34,961 nt of DNA from a virus: the IMG/VR virus record IMGVR_UViG_3300030105_002171, positions 1 through 34,961 of that record; one strand, 5' to 3'. How positions within the stretch are numbered: the first letter of the stretch is position 1; each line of letters begins with the position of its first letter. The position numbers were made by a program, and so were the translations under genes. The notes under the pieces were generated by a model. The model made no database searches and had not been told where the DNA came from. It saw only the letters and a list, made by a program, of their open reading frames with translations. This document shows positions 12,890-23,829 of this stretch, piece after piece.

Positions 12890-13089
12890 GTAATGAACGA
12901 TCATGGGTGACAGTCATCTTCGCTAACGAATGTGACGATGAGGGGAATTGTCCAGTTTGCTTTACCGATTACGCGGATTGCCCATGCCCCGGGCCGACGA
13001 TGGATGACGACTGGGAATACCGGGTAGTTGACGATGAAGGGCGGCGATGTTTTGAAGCTCGCAGGAGAAAAGTTTCCGGCGTTAAATAA
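12886..13089 (+). CDS. Cys-rich CPCPGP phage protein (67 aa)
   Basis: Overlaps the methyltransferase fragment by ATGA. The centre CPVCFTDYADCPCPGPTMDD holds five Cys and is a pattern I know from small phage proteins of unknown role; it probably binds zinc. It is the last rightward gene, ending within the bidirectional terminator. Confidence 0.7.
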   Translation: MSNERSWVTVIFANECDDEGNCPVCFTDYADCPCPGPTMDDDWEYRVVDDEGRRCFEARRRKVSGVK

Positions 13090-13113
13090 CGCCTTTTTCG
13101 CCTATTTAACGCC
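13078..13113. terminator. Bidirectional terminator between rightward early and leftward late genes
   Basis: GGCGTT-AAAT-AACGCC followed by TTTTT serves the rightward side. A second arm TATTTAACGCC (13103-13113) pairs with GGCGTTAAATA (13078-13088) around the A/T run, giving a terminator for leftward transcripts as well. It separates the two convergent halves of the genome. Confidence 0.85.
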
Positions 13114-13120
13114 GTGACAT

Positions 13121-13594
13121 TTAGTGATTTGTCAGATTAGCGGCAATACGTCGCGCCCAGCCTCGCCCAAACTGATCCCACTGCCGCAGATCTGTCATAT
13201 GCTTGAGCCGCTGGCCGAGGAAATTGGCAGCGGTTTTGTGCGAGTTTTTAGATTCAACGGCGACTAATGTCGCTGGCCCGATAACACCGTCGTCACGCAC
13301 TCCTGCTGCTCGCTGAAGCCATTTTATCGATTGGGCGACACCAGCGTTCACCGCGCCGTCAAAGAGCAGGAAACGCAATTCTGAGGGCAAGTCGTCAGCC
13401 CGTACCCGATCCCAGTAATCTTCTCGATATATTGCTTTGGCTTCGTCGAGTGTCAGCGCTGCGATGTTTACGTTGGGATAAGAGCGTTTACTAATGCCGT
13501 ACATCGTTTCGCCGCCAGGATCGTCAGGGTGATCGACGTAACCGCCTTCGTGTCCGATTAAAATCTCGAAAGCGCCGTTAAATTCCGATTTCAT
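13121..13594 (-). CDS. Endolysin, GH108 muramidase with peptidoglycan-binding domain
   Basis: A 157-residue lysozyme. ILIGHEGGYVDHPDDPGGET carries the catalytic Glu (E16) of glycoside hydrolase family 108, and TMYGISKRSYP follows as usual. The C-terminal half (WLQRAAGVRDDGVIGPATLVAV) is the PG_binding_3 domain. It hydrolyses peptidoglycan at the end of infection. No signal peptide is present, so it needs a holin. I chose ATG 13594 (MKSEFNGAF), which overlaps the nuclease stop (ATGA). It is the last gene of the leftward late unit. Confidence 0.93.
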   Translation of the reverse strand: MKSEFNGAFEILIGHEGGYVDHPDDPGGETMYGISKRSYPNVNIAALTLDEAKAIYREDYWDRVRADDLPSELRFLLFDGAVNAGVAQSIKWLQRAAGVRDDGVIGPATLVAVESKNSHKTAANFLGQRLKHMTDLRQWDQFGRGWARRIAANLTNH

Positions 13595-13968
13595 GTCCAC
13601 GGCTCTTTTTTGCCTCCGAAATACTCTTTCGCATGGCCTTCTTTGATCAAGATCGCGCACACGCTTTGATTTTTTGCTGTCATTGGAATGCCTAAAATTC
13701 GGCCGAACTTACCTTTTGATTTGTATGTCTCCAGCAAAAACGTTTCTGGGATCAACTCAATTACCCGTGCCTTTGCTGCCAGCCCAAGCGATTTTTCCTC
13801 TAGGTTGCGAGTTCGCGATTCTGGCGTATCGATGCCCATGAAACGGACGCGCTGCTTGCGTACCCAGACGCCAAAACCCAGATCGATATCACAATCAAGC
13901 GTATCCGCGTCAATAATACGAACCAATGAGGCCGTGTAAACGTAGGGGTTAAGTTGTTTTTTTGCCAT
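13591..13968 (-). CDS. Staphylococcal-nuclease-like (SNase) enzyme
   Basis: A 125-residue thermonuclease-fold protein. RIIDADTLDC (D20, D22) and FMGIDTPE (R42, D47, E50) plus KFGRILG (R90) match the calcium and catalytic residues of the family. SNase enzymes cut DNA or RNA. No signal peptide is visible, so it may act in the host cytoplasm or at lysis. It sits in the lysis block between the coiled-coil membrane protein and the endolysin, with coupled starts on both sides (TAATG and ATGA). Confidence 0.88.
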   Translation of the reverse strand: MAKKQLNPYVYTASLVRIIDADTLDCDIDLGFGVWVRKQRVRFMGIDTPESRTRNLEEKSLGLAAKARVIELIPETFLLETYKSKGKFGRILGIPMTAKNQSVCAILIKEGHAKEYFGGKKEPWT

Positions 13969-14452
13969 TATTTTGCCAACGGGTTCTCTAATGCTGCTTT
14001 AATGCGTAAATCTAATTTCGATTCTAAATTGTCTATCTGTGAGTCGATCTTCCCCATCCTGTTATCAACTCGAATTTCAAATGCGGAAATCAGTCCCCGA
14101 ACTTCCTGCACGTTGCCACGGTTCCGGCCTTCCTGACGATCTATATTCTTAAATACCTCGGTAATGTCATCTTTTAAGTCGAGCTTAATATCACTTAAGT
14201 CTGAGCGTGTATCAGATAACAACTCTTTGAACTGATCCACTAGCTTCTCGACGGCCTCATTTTCTTTTTCGAAAACAGCTAACGTCTTCTCTATGCCAGA
14301 TAAGTCAGGAGCAGTGTACTCGCTAATCGTTTTTTCCATCGCCGTCCATTTTGCATAAGCCTCGAAGCCACCCCAAATTGCACCGCCAATAGCGCCAAGC
14401 AACGGCACTACCAGCAATAGTTTGCTGCCAGAAAATTTAATCCCAGAATATT

Positions 14453-14465
<13 letters not shown>
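13968..14465 (-). CDS. Membrane-anchored coiled-coil protein in the lysis block
   Basis: About 165 residues. One transmembrane helix (LLLVVPLLGAIGGAIWGGF, near residues 15-33) is followed by a long predicted coiled coil with heptads (IEKTLAVFEKENEAVEKLVDQF onward, described in part). I chose GTG 14465 because it lies just inside the end of the previous gene with GGTGAA upstream. An ATG at 14516 would add 17 residues but a longer overlap. The shape fits an inner-membrane spanin or holin accessory, but I see no spanin signature. Confidence 0.6.
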
Positions 14466-16200
<1,735 letters not shown>

Positions 16201-16210
<10 letters not shown>

Positions 16211-16761
16211 TGTTTACGGCCTCCTAACTCTCTACAGTACACTGCGCTGCCGCCGGGGCCTCTCACCCAACCGCTAGGTTTTTCATCTCCATCGCTAGTC
16301 GGTTTAGCCGCCTCTCTTTTCCGGTAGTCCTTTTTATCAGGCCGTCTATCAGCATTTTCTTGCCAGAGGGCTAAAGAGTCTGCGCCAATCTTTCCCTCGT
16401 AGGGACAGGGCGTACCGGCCATTTCCATCGCTTCAAAAACACGCTTATCCTGGCAAAGCAATGAGACACCAGCGACTTTCATGCCCATAAAATAAAGGCT
16501 TCGAGCGAGCTTTATCCGTTCGCAATTTTTGTCTCGGATCGTTGTGCCAGCGGCAAAACCGAATATCTGCGTCTGGAGTGCTGCGCTCGCCGGAAACGAG
16601 CAAACGTCCTGATTGTTCAAGACGATGTTAGGGGCGGAGGCTGTTGGCGGTGTTCTGTCTACAGTCGTCGTGCCGGTGACTGTCGAGGTGATGGTGTTAA
16701 CGCCTTGCGCGTAAGCGGAGGCGGCAATGATGCATAAGTAAACAGCGATAAATAAACGCAT
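16201..16761 (-). CDS. Exported protein of the lysis block, unknown (186 aa)
   Basis: Starts at 16761 (MRLFIAVYLCIIAASAYA, a signal peptide with an AYA cleavage site) with AGAGG upstream; a longer frame upstream would hide the signal peptide. The mature part has a Thr/Val-rich beginning and four Cys (CSFP, NCERIK, LLCQDKR, TPCPYEG), likely disulphide bonded, and a charged C-terminal tail. It is probably periplasmic. It is coupled to the large exported repeat protein, so the two may work together. No family recognised. Confidence 0.7.
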
Positions 16762-16778
16762 ATCGCCTCTGGATCTTA

Positions 16779-16949
16779 TTAGATCACGCCTTTCTCTTTC
16801 AGCAAAAAACCAATTACACCGCCGACGATTCCGATCAGAATCAGCCAATTTTGTTCAGTCAGCATGCCGATGCCCATAACGGCTGCACCGGCTGCGGCGT
16901 AGCTTGACGGCTCCGTAAAACGATCAATAATCCAATGAATAAATTTCAT
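16779..16949 (-). CDS. Small holin-like membrane protein (56 aa)
   Basis: A 56-residue protein beginning MKFIHWIIDRFTEPSSYAAA. Two hydrophobic helices (SYAAAGAAVMGIGML and WLILIGIVGGVIGFLL) are followed by the charged end KEKGVI. Short two-helix proteins with a TEPSS-type start and a Lys-rich tail are typical phage holins. It heads the leftward lysis block (exported proteins, SNase, endolysin), directly after the tail fibre genes. The rightward 3TM holin at 12200 would then be a second holin or an antiholin. Confidence 0.7.
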   Translation of the reverse strand: MKFIHWIIDRFTEPSSYAAAGAAVMGIGMLTEQNWLILIGIVGGVIGFLLKEKGVI

Positions 16950-16951
16950 TT

Positions 16952-17239
16952 CTATACCTCTTGCTCCGCATGAGTTTTGTAAGCAGCTTTTACGGGATCA
17001 GTCCACGCAGCATTTGCAATCGCCTGCACTGCGGCGTCTTCGCCAGAGATGTCAGTTGCCGTATGCGTCCAGCCGTCATCCGCATTGCCTGTCGTCGTGA
17101 ACGGCGCTAAAACATGACGATGCCGGTTCCTAGAAATCTCCACGCCATCCTCTTTAATGATTGTGTCCGTTGCCACTTGAACATTCCAAGCGTTTACAAC
17201 TTCGATTTTCGGTATTTCTGTAGATTTTAGTAATGCCAT
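16952..17239 (-). CDS. Small protein between tail fibre and holin (95 aa)
   Basis: Starts MALLKSTEIPKIEVVNAWNVQVATD with a strong GGAAAGGA site. The pattern is beta strands followed by a short helix rich in Ala. Small proteins like this often follow tail-fibre genes in podoviruses; it may be a fibre chaperone or accessory. I cannot name the family. Confidence 0.65.
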   Translation of the reverse strand: MALLKSTEIPKIEVVNAWNVQVATDTIIKEDGVEISRNRHRHVLAPFTTTGNADDGWTHTATDISGEDAAVQAIANAAWTDPVKAAYKTHAEQEV

Positions 17240-17252
17240 TTTTTTTCCTTTC

Positions 17253-18473
17253 CTAAGCAGTTCTGTAATGCACGTCGATTACAGCATATCTCCCGCTACC
17301 GGCTGAAATAGTTGTCGCGAGCCACGGGCTTCCGTTGACGTTTGTGCGCGGCTCGACAATCGTTGCAGAGCCAGCAATTCTCGCCCAAGCCCCGACAGAG
17401 TTAGCCGCTCCGATGTTGTAGAGCGCTATAGAGCCAACAGCGACAGTGGACGCTGCAAAAGGCAAACCGGAAAATTTGAGAGAGCCAGACGCCCCTGAAG
17501 TATCCTTATTCGCGATATAAACTTCTGCATGCACGTCCAGGCCGGTTTTCGTGTACGTCCCGGTGGCAGTCTGATCGCTGGATGGGTTGCCAGTGCTTCC
17601 AACTATTGTTGCAGTCCAATTTCCGAATTCGTAATCGTCTAGTAAATTTGCAGCCGTGGCGCTCGTAACGCCGAGGTATACGCCTTTGCTGCCAGTGCCG
17701 AATAGCAAATTACCTGCTGAAACTTCAACATCTGTTGCGCCCGTGCCTACGTTCAGCACCGTTGTGTCGGCATCATTTTTTATCGTGATGTCATCTGTCG
17801 AGCCTTGGCCCGTGAGAATAAGTCCTTCGGCAGAGGTGTATCCAATCGCGGCATTATCTGCGGCAGCAGTATCACCGTCTGGCTCGAATGTCGCGGCGGT
17901 GGCGACGCCAGTAACATCTAAACTCGATACAATCAATGGATCTGTACCAGACACCTGCACCTGCATAATCTGGACAGTGCTTGTGGTATTTAGGATACCC
18001 ATAAACATTTTGCCAGCAGCGTGCTGGCCCGCAGTCAGCGCAGCTCCGTTATCCTGCAAAGCAATCGCACCCAGGCCAGAGATAGCCACCGTTGTCGCAG
18101 TGGTATTCGTGCTACCGCTGGCCATCCACACAAACCTTTGTCCTGCCGCGTAAGCCGTTATGGCCGGTGAGGGCGATAAGGTTATAGCATCTGCCCCTCC
18201 GCCCGCTGTACCGCACCACACAAACGCCTCCGCCTGTGCTTGGCCCAGTGATAGGCTGTCTGTCGAAGCAGCGCCGACTTTCATCGCTGTGAACTTGTGC
18301 GTGGCAAGTGGAATATCGCCCGTGACGACGGATTGGCCGTCTACCGCGATGGATTGCGTGAGTGCCGTGGCGATCTGGCTATTATTCGTATCCACCTCGG
18401 TTGACGAAATAACCGTGCCGCTAACGAAATTCGGGTATGGATTTGAGTATGTGCCTGAGCCGTTTCTAGCCAT
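17253..18473 (-). CDS. Tail fibre or spike protein
   Basis: A 406-residue protein. The N-terminus MARNGSGTYSNPYPNFVSGT, then STEVDTNNSQIATALTQSIAVDGQ, is the virion-attachment segment seen in many podovirus fibres. The body is rich in Thr, Ser, Gly and Ala with short strands (TAAAD, STDDITIKNDADTTVLNVG), as in trimeric fibres. The C-terminal 140 residues (from LLDDYEFGNWTATIVG) look like a compact receptor-binding domain. It should recognise the host surface. It follows the ejection genes in the late unit. Confidence 0.85.
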   Translation of the reverse strand: MARNGSGTYSNPYPNFVSGTVISSTEVDTNNSQIATALTQSIAVDGQSVVTGDIPLATHKFTAMKVGAASTDSLSLGQAQAEAFVWCGTAGGGADAITLSPSPAITAYAAGQRFVWMASGSTNTTATTVAISGLGAIALQDNGAALTAGQHAAGKMFMGILNTTSTVQIMQVQVSGTDPLIVSSLDVTGVATAATFEPDGDTAAADNAAIGYTSAEGLILTGQGSTDDITIKNDADTTVLNVGTGATDVEVSAGNLLFGTGSKGVYLGVTSATAANLLDDYEFGNWTATIVGSTGNPSSDQTATGTYTKTGLDVHAEVYIANKDTSGASGSLKFSGLPFAASTVAVGSIALYNIGAANSVGAWARIAGSATIVEPRTNVNGSPWLATTISAGSGRYAVIDVHYRTA

Positions 18474-18476
18474 TGT

Positions 18477-20237
18477 TTAATTCCTAATTGATTCGTAGGG
18501 CGAGCGTTGCATTAGAGCTTCTAACATTTCACGCCTATTTTTTTCATCTGCCCGATTTGCTACTCCGGTTGCAGTTATAGCGGCGGGCCTATAATCGGCT
18601 CCTGTTTTGGCGGCAAGTCCCGCTAATTGGCCCCCAGCATGGGCCGTTTCGCCGATTATTCGTGGCACTGAAGCAGGAATCAATGCACCCCACCAAGGGC
18701 TTTGCGTTAAAACGCCCATTAATGCAGCGCCGCCCAAAACTGTATTACCCCTAGTAAGTCCGCGAGGCTCCCATCCGCTCATGGCTTGCCCTGCAACAGA
18801 TGACGCTAACGGTTTTTTTGATGCCGCCTCTAGCGTGTCTACATAAGCGGCTCCCGTGCCAAAATCCGTAGAATTATTTCGCATAATTTTGGATAGCTTT
18901 CTAGCAGCAGCATCTACACTAGATCCCGACGTAAGACTAAGCGTTTTGTTGATTTCGTTAATTTCGTCAGTAGCTTTTGAGTAATCACTCATAACTTCCG
19001 CATAATCCGGCGCTTGATTTTTAATAATGTCGCCTACCGCGTGGTATACGGATTGTGTAGCAAGATTTTGTTGTTCGTTTTTATTTTTCCAATCAATAAG
19101 GCTACCAATTCTTTGTTTTATAAAATCCATGCCCTCGACCGTATGCCACAGATCAGGCTGCTCTAGTCTAAATTCCTCTACCGTTTCTTTGACTTTATTT
19201 AATGCCGATTCTATTTCTGATGAGGCGGATTTCCCTAAGCGAGTATTGTCCGCTATGGCCGTATCTAATGCTTCCTCGACAAGACTGTAATCCAGCACTG
19301 TTGCGTCTTGGGTAATAGGCTCTATATTTTGTTTATAATGTGCGTTGCGTTCAGCTCGCATTGCGGCAAGCCCATCTTTAGCGTTCTGCACTAATTCTTG
19401 TATGCTTCCTTCCCCGCGCATAAACTTCCTAAAAGCTCTGCCTTGTTCTCCACCCTCAAACCCTGATTTTACTGCTTGAACGATTGGTGCAGAGCCAGTT
19501 CCACTAAGAGCAGATGGAACGAAAGTTAGTAAATTCTGCACGCCGGGTTGCTTCATTCCAAATTTTGCTACCTCGCCGCCTCCTCTGAGCGCTGAATACA
19601 TCGGATCGGCAAATTTTGCCGCATCGGCTACGGCCTGCCCGCCTTTTGCTAGGCTTTCGGCACCCGTAGCAAATGCCCCAGCCGCCCTAGACGCGCGGGG
19701 AAAATTGAGCTGACGATTAATTTGAGGCATCACCAACGGGTTAGAAGTGGCATCGGAGAGAACACGCGCTCCTTTACCTAATATTCCAGAAGCTTTAGCA
19801 ACCGCCATACCTCCGCCAGTAAAGAATGCCGATAGATCGGATACGGCTCCTGCTGGATCACTAGCCAAAGTTCGTCTTAATCCTGCAAACGCATCACCTT
19901 CGTCGCCACCATATCGCTTTACAATAAAGTCTCCGAAGGCGTCGGCTGCTGATTCGTCCAATTCCAAACCTGGAATTACCTTAGAAGCTACGCCTTTTCC
20001 TAAATCTGCGACGGCGGTAATAGTGTCAACGGGATGCCTAACCATTTGCCAAATATCATTAGCCATTTGCTTACCGCTCTCGGCAGCATTTTCTCGCATT
20101 AGTCCAGGAACCTCCGCCCAATCTGGCGTAAAAGGTGCTTCGCCAGACGCTATCGATTCGTCACCGGAACCTATACGCGGCTTAATAGCATGAGACTGGG
20201 CATCTTTAAGCAGAAGCTGTTTGTAAAAATCACTCAT
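18477..20237 (-). CDS. Internal virion or DNA-ejection protein (586 aa)
   Basis: A 586-residue largely helical protein with Ala/Gly-rich stretches. WQMVRHPVDTITAVADLGKG near residue 65 is a motif I associate with podovirus ejection proteins. A hydrophobic segment near residue 495 (GNTVLGGAALMGVL) could insert in a membrane. It has a strong site (AAAGGAGG). Such proteins leave the capsid with the DNA and help it cross the envelope. Assignment is by composition and position. Confidence 0.65.
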   Translation of the reverse strand: MSDFYKQLLLKDAQSHAIKPRIGSGDESIASGEAPFTPDWAEVPGLMRENAAESGKQMANDIWQMVRHPVDTITAVADLGKGVASKVIPGLELDESAADAFGDFIVKRYGGDEGDAFAGLRRTLASDPAGAVSDLSAFFTGGGMAVAKASGILGKGARVLSDATSNPLVMPQINRQLNFPRASRAAGAFATGAESLAKGGQAVADAAKFADPMYSALRGGGEVAKFGMKQPGVQNLLTFVPSALSGTGSAPIVQAVKSGFEGGEQGRAFRKFMRGEGSIQELVQNAKDGLAAMRAERNAHYKQNIEPITQDATVLDYSLVEEALDTAIADNTRLGKSASSEIESALNKVKETVEEFRLEQPDLWHTVEGMDFIKQRIGSLIDWKNKNEQQNLATQSVYHAVGDIIKNQAPDYAEVMSDYSKATDEINEINKTLSLTSGSSVDAAARKLSKIMRNNSTDFGTGAAYVDTLEAASKKPLASSVAGQAMSGWEPRGLTRGNTVLGGAALMGVLTQSPWWGALIPASVPRIIGETAHAGGQLAGLAAKTGADYRPAAITATGVANRADEKNRREMLEALMQRSPYESIRN

Positions 20238-20241
20238 TTTT

Positions 20242-22062
20242 TTAGCCTCCTTTTAGCCCTTTTTTTTCTGCTCTTTGTCGTCGTCTTAATTCGTAAAGAT
20301 ATGCGATAGCATCGTCGCGACTAGAGGGGCGATCGAATGCTTCTAATTGCTTCATTGCGTTCGTAACGTCTTCTTCATTCGCGCCTTTCGGCAAGAATAT
20401 ATTCTGCGCAAATGTTACTTCTTTTTCCTTCTTAAGATCGTACCAAGATCTAAGTCTTCCGTCGTTTGTTCTTTTGTTCCACTGTTCGTAAATATCATTT
20501 CCTTGAGAAGCTCTACCAAGTGCCATTCTTACGAGCGCACCATGCGTAAGCGTATTACGCCCAGCTATAACTTCCTGTAGAAACTCCCTTTCGGCTGGCG
20601 TATCTAATCCTCTTGCCCCGATACCCAGTATTTTCAATAACTCGAATACTGTAGAACCCTGTAAAGCCGCCATAAACTGTGCATCGGTGGCATTCCGCGT
20701 AGCTTCCTCACCCCCGAAATCAGCTACTATAGAATCAAGCGCCGTTTGCCAACCTTGAAGTTTTCCGCCGAAATCAGCGTCCATCGTATCAAGACGGGCT
20801 AACATTACGCCGACTTTTTTGTTTACTTTCTGAGCGCTCGTAACTTTGTCATACAAAATATTGTCTCTTTCTGCCGCCGCTGTAGCATTCTCGAAGCCAT
20901 ACTGCTTGGCATAAATGTGTGCCACTCTTTGCTCTGGAGGTACTTCTTTTTCCAGCAAAGTCGGGTCGCGGCCCCACGTACTAATAGTTGCAATATTTGC
21001 TCCCTGATCGCGTACTTGATCAGCGCGTATAATGATTTCCATATCCCTAACTTGTTGTTGGGCTTTAGCGATTTCCGCCGCTGGTGCCTTGCTCGCTGTT
21101 AGCGCCGCAAGATTTACGCGTAACAAGTCAAGATGTTTATGTTGTGCTACAAGTGCGCTGTCTGCTCCTCCAGACTCCGCTGTTATCCTAGCTTTCAAAA
21201 AGTTTGCTGCTGCCAGTCTATCAGCCACGTTCCTTGCTTCTTCGCGCTCGTCTTCAAGAAGCGCTGCCGTTCTTAACGCATTGGCTTGCTGGACACGGGC
21301 ATTAGCAGTCATCTGCTGTTGCAAATTACGTCCGGCATCCGTTCTGGTTTCCACTCCTCCGATTCGATCCAGTAGAGCGCCAGGGGAAGATTGATCAAGC
21401 GCAAAATCACCTGCTATTTGCCCTCTTTCCTGCTCCACGGTTTGAGGATCGCCAATCAACGCTGACATCATTCTTGGATCTTCACCAAGTGGCATATCAA
21501 TGTATTGATCTGCCGTTCCAGCTTGCGATTGAAATGTTCCTAATTGCGCTGAATCCAGTCCTAATGCGCCGGTATCCGATCTTATGATCTCACGCGGTTC
21601 GGGTACAGGCATGTCTAACGATGGGCTTTTTACAGGCATGTCTAACGATGCAGGCGTGTACAAATCTTGGGCATCAATTCCGAGTCCTTGATCTGTAGGC
21701 GCTAACTCGGCCCTTTTTTCAGCTTCTCGCGCTTCTGCTTTATACGGCGAACTATAGGCTTCGTAATCTGCCTCGGTAATTTCTGGCGTTGCTAACTTAC
21801 TGTATAAGTCTGTCGTGTCCGCCGCTTCTTGGTTTTTCTGATACCGCCCCAACAGAGCGCGGGCAATCCTTGAAAATGCCTGCTCCTTAGTTGCAGAGCC
21901 TGTTGGCGGCTCGAACAAGGCTCGATTACGCCTTTGGATATCGGCCTGTTCACCGCCCAACGCTTCGAGAACCGGCGTTCCGGCGAAATCAACAGATCCA
22001 AACCGTGCATTACCTGCTTGTGCAGCCATTAGCGCAGCTAACATTTGTTCTTGTTTAGTCAT
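20242..22062 (-). CDS. Internal virion protein (606 aa)
   Basis: A 606-residue helical protein without predicted membrane spans. It has a Met-rich start (MTKQEQMLAALMAAQAGNAR), a tandem SLDMPVKSPSLDMPVPEP near residue 140, and a long Ala/Gln-rich coiled part at 240-350. Position between the Gln-rich protein and the ejection protein, in the usual podovirus order, suggests an inner core or ejection component. Its start overlaps the previous stop (ATGA). Confidence 0.6.
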   Translation of the reverse strand: MTKQEQMLAALMAAQAGNARFGSVDFAGTPVLEALGGEQADIQRRNRALFEPPTGSATKEQAFSRIARALLGRYQKNQEAADTTDLYSKLATPEITEADYEAYSSPYKAEAREAEKRAELAPTDQGLGIDAQDLYTPASLDMPVKSPSLDMPVPEPREIIRSDTGALGLDSAQLGTFQSQAGTADQYIDMPLGEDPRMMSALIGDPQTVEQERGQIAGDFALDQSSPGALLDRIGGVETRTDAGRNLQQQMTANARVQQANALRTAALLEDEREEARNVADRLAAANFLKARITAESGGADSALVAQHKHLDLLRVNLAALTASKAPAAEIAKAQQQVRDMEIIIRADQVRDQGANIATISTWGRDPTLLEKEVPPEQRVAHIYAKQYGFENATAAAERDNILYDKVTSAQKVNKKVGVMLARLDTMDADFGGKLQGWQTALDSIVADFGGEEATRNATDAQFMAALQGSTVFELLKILGIGARGLDTPAEREFLQEVIAGRNTLTHGALVRMALGRASQGNDIYEQWNKRTNDGRLRSWYDLKKEKEVTFAQNIFLPKGANEEDVTNAMKQLEAFDRPSSRDDAIAYLYELRRRQRAEKKGLKGG

Positions 22063-23408
22063 GGGCCGAACCCCGGAATTTTGCTTAATCCTTTACCGAA
22101 AGCACTAGTGCCTACAAGCGCAGCACCTAAATCGCCATACGCCCCAGTCGTTGCATTCTGCCGCCCAAGTTGAGCGTTGTAAGCGCTGACTTGATTCGCG
22201 TAGTTATCTCCAGCCAATCCAGCATAATCCGTCGCAGCGATAGCCGTCGGAGCAACCGCCCCGAACGTGGGATTTTGGATTTGAGTACCAGACATCAGCG
22301 CAGAGGTTTCATTTAGCGGCAGATTACGCAAGTAAGCCTGCTCTTGGATAACGCGCTGGCGCTGTTGATCACCCAACCCGAATAGTCCCGTCTGCATCTG
22401 CCCTAAATTCTGTAGCTCTTGCATTGGTATCTGACGTTGGCGTAATTGCTCGCTGATTTCTCGATCACGCACAGAACCCATCGCATCAAACTGGCCCTGG
22501 CGCAAAGCCTGCTCTTGGCCATACATGCCCATGAGCTGCTGCTGCTCCGCTGCCGGTAACGCACGCAAGTAATTTTGCTCAGAGATGGCATTTTGACGCG
22601 CCTGAGTCCCGATCCCGAATAACCGAGATTGCTCCACCCCACCTGCCTGTATCGCAGCATTCTGTGCGGTTTGATACGCATCATTCTTGCCAAGGTTAAA
22701 GTCTCGCATGGCGCTCGAAAATGCTTCACTGCCTCGCGGAATGCCGGAGTTAGCAAGCTGATTCTCCATCGCTACCTGCTCGCTCTGAAAACGTGGATCT
22801 AAGCGCGACTGAGATTGCCCGTAAAGCGAATCGATAACCTGCTGCCTAGCCGCTGCGTCAGCTTCAGGAGCCGCTGGAGCCGATGAGTAATCAAACGGGG
22901 TGCTATAAGATTCTGCGGCGGTGATCGCGGCTTGCGTGCCAGCGTCCGCTGCCGCACCGATGCCTTGAGCGGTTGGGGCAAAAGATTTCCCGGCTTGCAA
23001 GTCATACGGGTTTTGCGTCATCGCAGTTAAATTCGACACCGTCTGCCCATAGTTTGAAGTATCTCCACCCGCTGGCATGCCCTCATAGGTGAAGGGCGTC
23101 GATAAAGTTTCTCCGACACGCCCGACTTGTTGTCCTGCGACTGTATTGAGTTGTAAATTAACGGCATTTTGTTGATCTAGAATCGCTTGCTGAGCTGGAT
23201 CAAGCCTGAAGGTTCTTGACATTCTTTGAATGCCTTGCGGCGTCTGATCACCGGTTGGCGAATAAGTAGACGAGCCGTACGGCGTGAATTCATCGATTTG
23301 ATTTAATTGCGCTTGAGAGACAGCCGTTTCTCGGTTTATTGCGCTCTGCGCCTGCGCCACTTGCGACGGATTATATGGTTGCGGCGCGTCCGGTGTCTTT
23401 TTACCCAT
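22059..23408 (-). CDS. Gln-rich internal virion/tail protein (449 aa)
   Basis: A 449-residue protein starting MGKKTPDAPQPYNPSQVAQA, followed by QLNQIDEFTPYGSSTYSPTG and RTFRLDPAQQAILDQQNAVN. This opening is shared by a podovirus virion protein family that follows the stabilisation protein. The centre has repeated EQ-Y-LR-LP-E elements (SEQNYLRALPAAEQQQLMG and IQEQAYLRNLPLNETSALM), an internal duplication. It probably belongs to the ejection set. The start overlaps the GNAT gene by 8 bases. Confidence 0.65.
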   Translation of the reverse strand: MGKKTPDAPQPYNPSQVAQAQSAINRETAVSQAQLNQIDEFTPYGSSTYSPTGDQTPQGIQRMSRTFRLDPAQQAILDQQNAVNLQLNTVAGQQVGRVGETLSTPFTYEGMPAGGDTSNYGQTVSNLTAMTQNPYDLQAGKSFAPTAQGIGAAADAGTQAAITAAESYSTPFDYSSAPAAPEADAAARQQVIDSLYGQSQSRLDPRFQSEQVAMENQLANSGIPRGSEAFSSAMRDFNLGKNDAYQTAQNAAIQAGGVEQSRLFGIGTQARQNAISEQNYLRALPAAEQQQLMGMYGQEQALRQGQFDAMGSVRDREISEQLRQRQIPMQELQNLGQMQTGLFGLGDQQRQRVIQEQAYLRNLPLNETSALMSGTQIQNPTFGAVAPTAIAATDYAGLAGDNYANQVSAYNAQLGRQNATTGAYGDLGAALVGTSAFGKGLSKIPGFGP

Positions 23409-23829
23409 TGTTCTCTACCCATTTTTTCGCTGGCTCAGAATAAAGGCCGTATGTGATCGCAGTCGCCTGATTTTCTCCGGCAAACGGGTGCACGCCCTCC
23501 TGCTTGAATCCCAAGCCAGTAAGCAATTTCCGACAACGTTTATTTTTTTTCGTGGTGATGGCAGACAACCTCTTAACGCCAAGCTGGACAAAGGGATAAG
23601 CCAACATTGCCCGTATATTGCCCTGCGTGGCCCACTTCGGGGTCGCTGCTACAAAGGATACTTCGATGTCCGAAGAATAACGATAATTATTGTAGATTGC
23701 CACTGCCATAATTTCATCCTCCTTATCTACGACGCCTATGGCCGTCAAAGGCCGTTGGAATGGCCCGATGCCGCTGCGTTCCGCCCACGTCGCTAGTTCT
23801 TCATCTCGGCCGAATACTAAAGTAGTCAA
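23401..23829 (-). CDS. GNAT-type acetyltransferase-like protein
   Basis: A 142-residue protein with the GNAT/RimL outline. VAIYNNYRYSSDIEVSFVAA gives the beta4-type strand, KWATQGNIRAMLAYPF is the region of the acetyl-CoA loop and helix, and KKNKRCRKLLTGLGFKQEGV is the usual end of the fold. A clear R/Q-x-x-G-x-G/A loop is not visible. GNAT genes between stabilisation and ejection genes are often seen in podoviruses; the substrate is unknown but may be a virion or host protein. It overlaps both neighbours. Confidence 0.75.
   Translation of the reverse strand: MTTLVFGRDEELATWAERSGIGPFQRPLTAIGVVDKEDEIMAVAIYNNYRYSSDIEVSFVAATPKWATQGNIRAMLAYPFVQLGVKRLSAITTKKNKRCRKLLTGLGFKQEGVHPFAGENQATAITYGLYSEPAKKWVENNG

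Noticed and set aside
17656-18153. Long rightward open frame inside the tail-fibre gene
   Set aside because: Hydrophobic shadow frame opposite a clear fibre protein; no ribosome site and all neighbours are leftward.
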